A DNA stretch of 64,000 nucleotides from Cellulomonas phragmiteti (GTDB lineage Bacteria > Actinomycetota > Actinomycetes > Actinomycetales > Cellulomonadaceae): contig NZ_BONP01000008.1 of NCBI RefSeq assembly GCF_016862775.1, positions 62,001 through 126,000 of the forward strand. The letters run 5' to 3'. The notes under the pieces are model-generated. The model was given only the letters and a program-made list of their open reading frames with translations. It was not told the origin of the DNA and searched no databases. Of the stretch, positions 18,499-25,209 are shown in pieces. The translations under genes were made by a program, and so were the position numbers. The stretch's first letter is position 1. Every line of letters starts with the position of its first letter.

Positions 18499-18912
18499 TC
18501 AGTCCGCGGCCGGCGCCGGGGTGGTCCCGGCACGGCGTCGGGAACGCTTCTCGCGCAGCAGCACCAGCGGGAGCAGGAACGTCGCGAGCGCGGTGACGAC
18601 CCAGACGACGATCGTCGCGAGCACCCACGTCGAGGTGCCGCTGATCCGCAGGCCCTCGGTGAGCAGCCGGGCGAGCAGCAGCGCGACGAACGTCGAGACC
18701 AGGCCGATGCCGCCGAGGAACGCCGGCGCGTACCGACTGCTCATCCGGAAGACGAACGGCGCGAGCACCGACTGCGCGACGGCGAAGACCAGCACGGTGA
18801 CGACGAACCCCGATACGGTGACCGTGACGCCGTCGAGCACGGCCGCCGCGCCCAGCAGCCCGAGGGCGGCGGAGGCGAGGAAGATCAGCGTGCGGATCAG
18901 CAGCCGGACCAC
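18499..18912 (-). CDS. phage-holin-like four-helix membrane protein
   Basis: This 137-residue protein has four hydrophobic helices in the pattern of the mycobacterial 4-TMS phage holin family: IRTLIFLASAALGLLGAA, VTVLVFAVAQSVLAPFV, FLGGIGLVSTFVALLLA and a C-terminal segment, then a basic tail. In bacteria these are ordinary membrane proteins of unknown role; no phage genes are near. The start GTG 18912 is supported by TACGTT exactly 6 bases upstream and the lack of a Shine-Dalgarno. Confidence 0.75.
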   Translation of the reverse strand: MVRLLIRTLIFLASAALGLLGAAAVLDGVTVTVSGFVVTVLVFAVAQSVLAPFVFRMSSRYAPAFLGGIGLVSTFVALLLARLLTEGLRISGTSTWVLATIVVWVVTALATFLLPLVLLREKRSRRRAGTTPAPAAD

Positions 18913-18985
18913 GAGGCCAACGTAGACCCGGGCCCGCACCGCCGCGAGGCGTGCACGGTGCGGCCCGGTGGGGGAGCATCGAGCG

Positions 18986-19573
18986 GTGGCACCCTTCGCG
19001 CAGGACACCGACCCGTCGGGCGTGCGGGTCCTCGTCGTCGCCGACACCCACGTCCCCGCGCGTGCGCGCGACCTGCCCGCCGAGGTCTGGCGGGCGGTCG
19101 ACGCCGCCGACCTCGTGGTGCACGCGGGGGACTGGGTGACCACCGACCTGCTGGACCGGTTCGAGCAGCGGGCGTCCCTGCTGCTCGCGTGCCACGGCAA
19201 CAACGACCCGCCCGCCCTCGCGGCGCGCGTCCCCGAGGTCGCCCGGTCGACGGTGGCCGGCGTCCGCCTCGGCGTGGTCCACGAGACGGGGGCCGCGACC
19301 GGGCGGGAGCGGCGGTGCGACGAGCGGTTCGACGACCTCGACCTGCTGGTCTTCGGCCACAGCCACATCCCGTGGGACTCCGTGACGCCGCGCGGGATGC
19401 GCCTGCTCAACCCGGGCTCGCCGACCGACCGCCGCCGCCAGCCCGCGTGCACGTACGTCACGTTCACCCTCCGCGCCGGGGCGGTGCACGACGTCGTCCT
19501 GCACCGGCTGCCACCGCGCGTGCCGGCGCGCCGGGGCGGCGCCGGCAGCACGAAGGCCCCCGGCCCGCGGTGA
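18986..19573 (+). CDS. YfcE-type metallophosphoesterase
   Basis: This is a small calcineurin-like phosphodiesterase of 195 residues. Metal ligands are visible in VADTH (D20, H22), HAGDWV (D49), CHGNND (N72 region), VVHETG and FGHSHIP. Family members of this size hydrolyse simple phosphodiesters in vitro; the natural substrate is unknown. GTG 18986 is chosen over 18968 because GGGGGAG lies about 9 bases upstream. It is divergent from the holin-like gene and followed by tRNA-Asn on the other strand. Confidence 0.85.
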   Translation: MAPFAQDTDPSGVRVLVVADTHVPARARDLPAEVWRAVDAADLVVHAGDWVTTDLLDRFEQRASLLLACHGNNDPPALAARVPEVARSTVAGVRLGVVHETGAATGRERRCDERFDDLDLLVFGHSHIPWDSVTPRGMRLLNPGSPTDRRRQPACTYVTFTLRAGAVHDVVLHRLPPRVPARRGGAGSTKAPGPR

Positions 19574-19596
19574 CGCGGGACGGAGGCCTCGACGAG

Positions 19597-19669
19597 CTCC
19601 CCCGACTGGACTCGAACCAGTAACCCTTCGATTAACAGTCGAATGCTCTGCCAATTGAGCTACGGGGGA
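19597..19669 (-). tRNA. tRNA-Asn (GTT)
   Basis: The 73 bases fold as a cloverleaf: acceptor TCCCCCG/CGGGGGA, D arm GCTC/GAGC, anticodon loop CTGTTAA with anticodon GTT, and T arm CTGG-TTCGAGT-CCAG. The discriminator is G and CCA is not encoded. It reads Asn codons AAC and AAU. Confidence 0.96.
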
Positions 19670-19720
19670 TCGTGCGGGAAAACCCTAGCAGGCTCCCGGG
19701 GGTGCCTCGCGACACCGCGG

Positions 19721-19768
19721 CGGTGCCGTGACGCTCCGGTGCCGTGACGCTCCGGTGCCGTGACGCTC
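19721..19768. repeat. three perfect 16-bp tandem repeats
   Basis: The unit CGGTGCCGTGACGCTC occurs three times head to tail without a mismatch. It ends one base before the stop codon of the next minus-strand gene, and is followed by a small GCTCC/GGAGC inverted repeat inside that gene's end. It lies between tRNA-Asn and the gene, so copy number may vary between strains. Confidence 0.9.
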
Positions 19769-19769
19769 C

Positions 19770-20276
19770 TCAGGGAGCCAGGCCGGCCTCGGCGCGGACG
19801 TGCGCCTCCGCCGCCGCGACCCGGCGCCCCGCGGCCGGGTCGGTCAGGTCCACCGTCGCGTCCCCGATGACCTGGGTGAACAGCTCGCCGTCCTCGTCGC
19901 GACGCAGCGCGACGCGCACCGGCGTCCCGGCGCCGGGCACGTGCTCCACGTGCACGACCGACTGCTGGACGCGCTCGCGGAACGACTGGACGAGGTCCCA
20001 CGCGTCGACGTCGTCCGCGAGCACCAGCTCGGTGCGCGCCCCGCTGACCCAGTGCACGGTGAGCGTGCGGGTGCGGGCGTCGAGCGCCCCGCGGTCGACG
20101 TCGGCCCACGGGGTGCGCACGACTCCCGACTCGCCGGCGAGGTGCAGCGCGCGGCGCGTCGTGACGGCCCACCGCCCGTCCGCCAGGGGTGCGGTCGCGA
20201 GGATCGCGTCGGCCCGCAGGTCGAGCGTGCGTCGCAGGGGATCGGGCAGCCGGCGACGCCGGGAGAACAGGGCCAC
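19770..20276 (-). CDS. conserved hypothetical protein
   Basis: This soluble protein of 168 residues is not recognised by name. It begins MALFSRRRRLPDPLRR and looks beta-rich (RWAVTTRRALHL, TLTVHWVSGARTELVL), possibly a PH-like fold, which is a guess. GTG 20276 has TACGGT exactly 6 bases upstream (minus strand) and no Shine-Dalgarno, pointing to a leaderless message. Three 16-bp tandem repeats directly follow its stop. Confidence 0.7.
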   Translation of the reverse strand: MALFSRRRRLPDPLRRTLDLRADAILATAPLADGRWAVTTRRALHLAGESGVVRTPWADVDRGALDARTRTLTVHWVSGARTELVLADDVDAWDLVQSFRERVQQSVVHVEHVPGAGTPVRVALRRDEDGELFTQVIGDATVDLTDPAAGRRVAAAEAHVRAEAGLAP

Positions 20277-20334
20277 GGCACCACCGTAGCCGCGCGCGCG
20301 GGTCGCGGGATCCGCCGCCGGGTGGACGTCGTGG

Positions 20335-21021
20335 TCAGGAGGGGGTGCGGCGCACGTAGTTCCAGGCCAGGACGGCGCAGGTCGCTCCGTTGAGGAAGCC
20401 GACGACGACGTCGCTCACCGAGTGCAGGCCCCGGTAGACCCGTGCGACGGCCACGGCCACCGGCACCAGGACGCACAGCACCGTCACGACGCGGCGCAGC
20501 ACGGGGCGCTCGATCTGCTGGGCCTGCATCGCGAGCGTGAGGTAGAACGCGGCCGCGGCACCCGTGTGGCCGCTGGGGAAGCTCGAGGTCGGCGGGACGT
20601 GGTCGAGGTGCTCGACGTCGGGCCGTTCGCGACCGACGACGAGGGAGGCGGACAGGAAGATGGCCGCCTGGACGGTGACGGCGAGCCCGGGGATCACGGC
20701 GTACCACCACCGTCGCGTCCGCCACCAGACCAGGGCGATGGCCAGCACGCACGCACCGATGAGGAACTCCGTCTGCCCGATCGCCGAGAGCACGGTGGTC
20801 ACGGTGTCGACCGGCGGCGTGCGCTGCTGGACGAACCAGTCGTTGACGGCGTACTCGCCCTCGAGGTTGCCCAGCGGTCCGGTGATGAGCAGACCCAGGC
20901 CCACCACGACGCACCACAGCACGACGGCGGGCAGCAGGACCCGTCGCACGACGTCGCGTCGCGCCTCGCGCGCCGGTGGGGCGCTCGGGTCGGTGCGGTA
21001 GCGGTGCCAGAAGGCGTGCAC
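20335..21021 (-). CDS. PAP2-superfamily phosphatase (first of two)
   Basis: This integral membrane phosphatase has 228 residues. The three PAP2 motifs are present: VVGRERPD, SSFPSGHTGA and RVYRGLHSVSDVVVG. About six membrane helices are visible. Family members dephosphorylate lipid phosphates such as undecaprenyl pyrophosphate or phosphatidic acid at the outer face; the substrate here is unknown. The gene is 13 bases downstream of a second PAP2 gene, so the pair is probably one operon. Confidence 0.88.
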   Translation of the reverse strand: MHAFWHRYRTDPSAPPAREARRDVVRRVLLPAVVLWCVVVGLGLLITGPLGNLEGEYAVNDWFVQQRTPPVDTVTTVLSAIGQTEFLIGACVLAIALVWWRTRRWWYAVIPGLAVTVQAAIFLSASLVVGRERPDVEHLDHVPPTSSFPSGHTGAAAAFYLTLAMQAQQIERPVLRRVVTVLCVLVPVAVAVARVYRGLHSVSDVVVGFLNGATCAVLAWNYVRRTPS

Positions 21022-21034
21022 GTGTCCTCCGGTG

Positions 21035-21736
21035 TCACGGGGTGGAGCGGGCCCGGTCGACGGGGTCGTCGACCGGGGTGCCGGCGGCGGTCCGCCGGAA
21101 GCCGACGAACGACGCGACGGCGACGGCCGCGCCGAGCATCACCCCGCCGACGACGTCGGAGGGGTAGTGCACGCCGAGCAGCACGCGGTCGGCGGCGGTG
21201 ACCAGGACGAGGGCGGCGGCGGTCGCCGGCACGGCGACCCGGCCCCGCCGTCCCAGCACCGGCCAGACCAGCAGCGTCAGCGTCACCGCGACGAGCGCGG
21301 CGTTCGTCGCGTGCCCGGACGGGAAGCTCGAGCCCGGGGCGCGGGCCACGGCGTCCTCGATCACCGGACGCGCCCGCTGGACGATCCCCTTGGCGGCGAG
21401 CTGCAGGACCCACCCGGCGGCGACCGTCCCGCCGGCCCACAGCGCACGGTCGCCCAGGCCGCAGCGACGCCATGCCGCGAGGCACACCGCAGGCACCAGG
21501 ACGAGGTTGACCCACCGCGCTGCGGTGACCTCCTGCCAGGCGATCAGACCCGACCGCAGCACGTCGGACCCCCGCGTGACGTCGGTCGCGGCACGCACGA
21601 CGGACTCGTCGAGCGCCACGACCGCGCCGGACCCGCCGCGCACCGCCACCGCCAGCGCGACGACGGGCAGGACGACCGCGGTCCCCAGGGCGAGGGCGTG
21701 CAGCAGCGCACGTCGACGGACGGGGGCGGCTCGCAT
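21035..21736 (-). CDS. PAP2-superfamily phosphatase (second of two)
   Basis: This membrane phosphatase has 233 residues with motifs KGIVQRARP, SSFPSGHATN and RVLLGVHYPSDVVGG. It is related to the neighbour in architecture but not close in sequence, so it is unlikely to be a recent tandem copy. The ATG at 21736 has TAGGGT exactly 6 bases upstream and lacks a Shine-Dalgarno, marking it as the first gene of the pair and probably leaderless. Undecaprenyl-pyrophosphate recycling is one possible role. Confidence 0.88.
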   Translation of the reverse strand: MRAAPVRRRALLHALALGTAVVLPVVALAVAVRGGSGAVVALDESVVRAATDVTRGSDVLRSGLIAWQEVTAARWVNLVLVPAVCLAAWRRCGLGDRALWAGGTVAAGWVLQLAAKGIVQRARPVIEDAVARAPGSSFPSGHATNAALVAVTLTLLVWPVLGRRGRVAVPATAAALVLVTAADRVLLGVHYPSDVVGGVMLGAAVAVASFVGFRRTAAGTPVDDPVDRARSTP

Positions 21737-21776
21737 GGCGAGACCCTAGAGGCGGGTCCGGGGGGCCGCACGCCGG

Positions 21777-21850
21777 TGGGCCAGGTGGGGCTTGAACCCA
21801 CGACCGACGGATTATGAGTCCGCTGCTCTGACCGACTGAGCTACTGGCCC
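21777..21850 (-). tRNA. tRNA with CAT anticodon, probably tRNA-Ile2 (lysidine)
   Basis: The 74 bases fold with acceptor GGGCCAG/CTGGCCC, D arm GCTC/GAGC, anticodon loop CTCATAA and T arm GTGGG-TTCAAGC-CCCAC; discriminator A, no CCA. CAT could be elongator Met or Ile2. The C4-G69 and C5-G68 acceptor pairs match known recognition features of the lysidine synthetase TilS, so Ile2 (reading AUA after modification) is favoured. It lacks initiator features. Confidence 0.7.
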
Positions 21851-22037
21851 CTGCTGACGTGCAGGTTACCGGAGCACGTCGCTGACCTGCCGGGACGGTG
21901 GGCCCGCTCGGGACGTCGCCGGGTGCCGCCCATGGTCCGGAATGCCCGCTCCGGATGCCGAACCACCCGACCGCTGCCACCATCGCTGCGGGCACCGACG
22001 GACGTCGGGAGGTGGGGGCCCGCGTCGAGGAGGTGAC

Positions 22038-22814
22038 ATGGGCACGGTCGCGACGAGGTCGCCGCAGGGCGCCTGGGAGATGGGCGCTCGGGCGGGGTAC
22101 GCCGCCAGCGGGCTGGTCCACGTGCTGATCGGCGTGCTCGCGGCGCAGCTGGCCCTCGGGTCGTCCGAGGGCAGCGCGGACGAGTCCGGAGCCTTCTCGA
22201 CGATCGCGGCCACGCCCTTCGGGGCTGTGGTGCTGTGGTTCAGCGTCGTCGCGTTCGTGGCGCTGGCCGCCTGGCAGGCGGCGGCCGCGGTGAGCGGCGC
22301 CGCCGGCGAGACGTCCGACCGGGTCAAGGCGGGTGCCAAGGCCGTGGTGTACCTGGCGCTGGCCGGGACGGCGTTCACGGTGGTGCGCGGCGGCTCGGGC
22401 GGTGGGCAGACGTCGAGCACGACCGCCGAGCTCATGCAGGCGCCCGGCGGCCGGCTGCTCGTGGGGGCCGTCGGGGTGGGTGTCGTGGTCGTCGGGGCGT
22501 ACCACGTCTACAAGGGGTGGACGAAGAAGTTCCTCGAGGACCTGCACCGCCTGCCGTCGGGGACGGCGGGGCGGGTCGCACGCCGCGCCGGGGTCGTGGG
22601 GTACGCCGCCAAGGGCGTGGCGCTCGGCATCGTCGGCGTCCTGTTCGTGGTCGCGGCAGCCACGGCCGACCCGCAGGAGGCGACCGGTCTGGACGGCGCG
22701 CTGCAGGCCCTGCGGGACGCTCCGGCAGGCCCGGTGCTGCTGCTGCTGGTCGCCGCGGGCCTCGTCGCTTTCGGGGGCTACTGTGGCGTTAGGTCCCGGT
22801 TCGGCAGGCTATGA
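22038..22814 (+). CDS. DUF1206 membrane protein
   Basis: This 258-residue protein is made of three repeated two-helix units (GYAASGLVHVLIGVLAAQLA, KAVVYLALAGTAFTVV, GYAAKGVALGIVGVLFVVAA), the DUF1206 pattern. The function is unknown. The ATG at 22038 has GAGGAGGTGAC directly upstream, a strong ribosome site, unlike many genes here. It precedes bldC but a separate promoter and riboswitch lie between them. Confidence 0.88.
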   Translation: MGTVATRSPQGAWEMGARAGYAASGLVHVLIGVLAAQLALGSSEGSADESGAFSTIAATPFGAVVLWFSVVAFVALAAWQAAAAVSGAAGETSDRVKAGAKAVVYLALAGTAFTVVRGGSGGGQTSSTTAELMQAPGGRLLVGAVGVGVVVVGAYHVYKGWTKKFLEDLHRLPSGTAGRVARRAGVVGYAAKGVALGIVGVLFVVAAATADPQEATGLDGALQALRDAPAGPVLLLLVAAGLVAFGGYCGVRSRFGRL

Positions 22815-22855
22815 CTTTTCACCCGCTCCGGACAGATCTGGCACGGCGGCGGTTG

Positions 22856-22884
22856 TTGCACAGTTGTCCAGATTGGGGCATAGT
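22856..22884 (+). promoter_or_regulatory. bldC promoter
   Basis: TTGCAC (22856-22861) and CATAGT (22879-22884) are separated by 17 bases, a good primary-sigma promoter. The predicted transcript start near 22891 falls at the 5' side of the riboswitch-like element. Confidence 0.6.
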
Positions 22885-22888
22885 CGTA

Positions 22889-22972
22889 GTCGTCAGCGAC
22901 AACGGCAAACCCGCCGCAAGGTGGGGACGCAAAGCCACGGGGCCTACTGGGCCAGCCGAGCTACCGAACGAC
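22889..22972 (+). ncRNA. class I cyclic di-GMP (GEMM) riboswitch
   Basis: The leader of bldC carries the conserved GEMM-I core: GGCAAACC (22904-22911), a P2 hairpin capped by a GCAA tetraloop (22916-22919), GGACGCAAAGCC (22925-22936), a P3 stem, and AGCCGAGCTACCGA near 22953-22966. The outer strands GTCGT (22889-22893) and ACGAC (22968-22972) can close P1. The bldC ribosome site AAGGAG (22973-22978) follows P1 directly, so ligand binding could expose or hide it. The match to the Vc2-type consensus is clear by eye; ligand and direction of control are inferred. Confidence 0.85.
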
Positions 22973-22986
22973 AAGGAGTACCAGCC

Positions 22987-23202
22987 ATGGCTGTTCACAC
23001 TGAGGCCCCCCTCTCGCAGGGCGCACTGCTCACCCCGGGTGAGGTCGCGGTCCTGTTCCGCGTCGACCCGAAGACGGTCACGCGCTGGGCGCAGGCCGGC
23101 AAGCTCTCCGCGGTCCGCACCCTCGGGGGCCACCGCCGCTTCCACGAGGCCGAGGTCCGGCAGCTCCTGACCGGCGTCCCGCAGCAGCGCGCCGGGGAGT
23201 GA
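22987..23202 (+). CDS. bldC: BldC-type MerR-like DNA-binding protein
   Basis: This is a 71-residue single-domain regulator. Residues 15-63 are the winged helix-turn-helix (LLTPGEVAVLFRVDPKTVTR, then WAQAGKLSAVRTLGGHRRFH), nearly identical in layout to Streptomyces BldC, which delays development by binding DNA cooperatively as head-to-tail multimers. The role in a non-sporulating actinomycete is unclear. The ATG at 22987 has AAGGAG 8 bases upstream. It is expressed alone behind its own promoter and a GEMM-type leader, and is closed by a 14-bp hairpin, so it is probably monocistronic. Confidence 0.95.
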   Translation: MAVHTEAPLSQGALLTPGEVAVLFRVDPKTVTRWAQAGKLSAVRTLGGHRRFHEAEVRQLLTGVPQQRAGE

Positions 23203-23238
23203 GCCCCGCGCCGTCAAGGACGACGCACCCACGACGTC

Positions 23239-23271
23239 GACGCCGGTGGTGACCAGTTCACCACCGGCGTC
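23239..23271 (+). terminator. strong hairpin after bldC
   Basis: A perfect 14-bp stem (GACGCCGGTGGTGA with its complement at 23258-23271) and a 5-base loop lie 36 bases after the bldC stop. No U-tract follows. Confidence 0.75.
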
Positions 23272-23356
23272 GTGCTGCGTCCGGACGGCCGCGCAAGGAC
23301 CGGCGGGCGGGTCGTCCGCGGACCGGGGGCCCGGCGCGACGTGAAAGGATCAGGGC

Positions 23357-23845
23357 ATGGCTCTGCGTGAGATCCGCATCGTCGGCGACCCCGTCCTGCG
23401 CACCCCCTGCGACCCCATCACCACCATCGACGACCGCGTCCGCTCCCTGGTCGAGGACCTCCTCGAGACCGTGGACATGGACGGTCGGGCCGGGCTGGCC
23501 GCCAACCAGATCGGCGTCGGCCTGCGCGCCTTCTCGTGGAACATCGACGACGAGATCGGCTACGTGCTCAACCCGGTCATCGTCGAGGTGTCGGAGGACG
23601 AGTACCAGGACGGGGACGAGGGCTGCCTGTCGGTGCCTGGTCTGTGGTACCCGACGCACCGCGCCTGGTACGCCCGGGTGGTCGGCACCGACCTCGACGG
23701 GCGTGAGGTCGTCGTCGAGGGCACCGAGCTGATGGCGCGCTGCCTGCAGCACGAGGTGGACCACCTCGACGGGATGCTGTACCTCGACCGTCTCGAGCGC
23801 TCCGTGCGCAAGAAGGCCATGCGGGCGATCCGCGAGCAGCTCTGA
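23357..23845 (+). CDS. def: peptide deformylase
   Basis: This enzyme removes the N-formyl group from new proteins. It has 162 residues and all three family motifs: GLAANQIG (residues 46-53), EGCLSVP with metal ligand C90, and QHEVDHLDG with ligands H132 and H136 and catalytic E133. The ATG at 23357 has GAAAGGA upstream. It is bounded by the bldC terminator and its own hairpin, so it is likely transcribed alone. Confidence 0.96.
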   Translation: MALREIRIVGDPVLRTPCDPITTIDDRVRSLVEDLLETVDMDGRAGLAANQIGVGLRAFSWNIDDEIGYVLNPVIVEVSEDEYQDGDEGCLSVPGLWYPTHRAWYARVVGTDLDGREVVVEGTELMARCLQHEVDHLDGMLYLDRLERSVRKKAMRAIREQL

Positions 23846-23864
23846 GGACGCGCAGCGCGCGTCC
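23846..23864 (+). terminator. hairpin after def
   Basis: GGACGCGC and GCGCGTCC form an 8-bp stem with a 3-base loop starting at the base right after the def stop codon. Confidence 0.55.
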
Positions 23865-23998
23865 GCTGGACCTGCGGCGACGCATGAGGCATCCTGTGCC
23901 GTGCACGCCGCGTGCGCTGCATCCGTGCTGGTGACGGTTCCCGATCAGGGGCGAGGTCGTTGGGGAAGGCGACCCTCGAGCCCATCCGGGAGGACGAC

Positions 23999-24499
23999 AT
24001 GGCCGGTGCTATCACCCGCGGTGTACTTTTCGTGCACTCTGCGCCGCGCGCTCTCTGCCCCCACGTCGAGTGGGCGGCAGGCAACGCGCTGGGCGCGCGC
24101 GTCAGCCTGGACTGGACACCCCAGCCGGCCGGGCCGAGCTTCTACCGGGCCGAGCTCTCGTGGCAGGCCGCTCCCGGGACGGGTGCCAGGCTCGCGTCCG
24201 CGCTGCGCGGCTGGGCGCACCTGCGCTACGAGGTGACGGAGGAGCCGAGCGCGGGCGTCGACGGGTCGCGCTGGAGCCACACGCCTGAGCTCGGCATCTT
24301 CCACGCCGCGACGGACGTGCACGGCAACGTCGTCGTCCCCGAGGACCGCATCCGCGCCGCCCTGGAGCACGCCGCCGACCCCGACCGCCTGCGTGCGGAG
24401 CTCGACCTGGCGCTCGGGCAGGCGTGGGACGACGAGCTCGAGCCGTTCCGTTACGCCGGCGCCGGCGCGCCGGTGCGCTGGCTGCACCGCGTCGGCTGA
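23999..24499 (+). CDS. DUF3145 protein
   Basis: This 166-residue protein matches the actinobacterial DUF3145 family (TRGVLFVHSAPRALCPHVEW at the start, LGIFHAATDVHGNVVVPEDR in the middle, LEPFRYAGAGAPVRWLHRVG at the end). The function is unknown, but the family is highly conserved and widespread in Actinobacteria. The ATG at 23999 has GGGAGGACG just upstream. A hairpin follows the stop. Confidence 0.9.
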   Translation: MAGAITRGVLFVHSAPRALCPHVEWAAGNALGARVSLDWTPQPAGPSFYRAELSWQAAPGTGARLASALRGWAHLRYEVTEEPSAGVDGSRWSHTPELGIFHAATDVHGNVVVPEDRIRAALEHAADPDRLRAELDLALGQAWDDELEPFRYAGAGAPVRWLHRVG

Positions 24500-24519
24500 C
24501 GCCTCCGCCGCGGGCGGGC

Positions 24520-24540
24520 GGTCCACCTTTCGGGTGGACC
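24520..24540 (+). terminator. hairpin after DUF3145 gene
   Basis: GGTCCACC and GGTGGACC form an 8-bp stem around a 5-base loop, extended by flanking GC-rich pairs (CGGGCGG with CCGCCCG) across a small bulge. Confidence 0.6.
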
Positions 24541-24711
24541 ACCCGCCCGTGCCGGTGGTGAAACCTTTCGCACCTGGAGCGACGGTTCGCGTGGACCCGT
24601 CGCTCGGCTACCGTCCGTCACGCGTCCCGGGTCCGCCGGGGCAGGTCGAGGAGCCATCCGGGGGGAGACGGGCCGTACCAGCGGCGCGTCTGTCACACGC
24701 GGAGGACGCCG

Positions 24712-25164
24712 ATGCCAGCACGCCGTCGGCCGCTGCCGCCCGCCCTGGGCGTGATCGCCGGCCTCGGCGCGGGCCTCGCGCTGACCGGGGGCCTGCCGTC
24801 GGGCGGCACCGGGACCGAGCCCCGGGCGGTCGCTGCCGACCGTGACGACGAGCGACCCTCGGCCACCGGTGCCGACGGCACGTTCCGTGGCAGCGGCGGG
24901 TACGAGACACCGGGTGGACGCCAGCAGATCGACGTGACGGTCGTCCTGGACGACGGCCGCGTCACGGCCGTGCGCGTCGACCCGGCCGCCACCAACGCGA
25001 CCTCCCGGCACTTCCAGGAGAGGTTCGCCTCCGCGGTCGTCGACGCGGTCGTCGGGCGACCGCTCGACGAGGTGGCCGTCGACCGGCTCGCCGGCTCGTC
25101 CTCGACGGGTGCGGGATTCATGGCGGCTCTCGACCAGGTGGTGCGCGATGCGTCCGGCACCTGA
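24712..25164 (+). CDS. FMN-binding domain protein (extracytoplasmic)
   Basis: This 150-residue protein has an N-terminal signal or anchor segment (PPALGVIAGLGAGLALTGG), a disordered linker to residue 55, and a single FMN-binding domain like that of RnfG/NqrC. The C-terminal segment LAGSSSTGAGF aligns with the family flavinylation motif SGAT-x-T, with Thr132 as the likely residue that carries covalent FMN. It would act outside the membrane as an electron carrier. The next two genes encode a membrane NAD(P)H-type reductase and ApbE, the enzyme that attaches FMN, so the three form one module. Confidence 0.85.
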   Translation: MPARRRPLPPALGVIAGLGAGLALTGGLPSGGTGTEPRAVAADRDDERPSATGADGTFRGSGGYETPGGRQQIDVTVVLDDGRVTAVRVDPAATNATSRHFQERFASAVVDAVVGRPLDEVAVDRLAGSSSTGAGFMAALDQVVRDASGT

Positions 25165-25209
25165 GCCCGGCGCGTCGGAGGGGTGCGCGCCGGGCCGGAG
25201 GGCACCGCG

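Noticed and set aside
18499..18912. Phage holin from a prophage remnant
   Set aside because: The family name comes from similarity, but no endolysin or other phage gene lies nearby and the neighbours are ordinary housekeeping genes.
19721..19768. Possible CRISPR array
   Set aside because: The three copies are directly adjacent with no spacers, and no cas genes are in the window.
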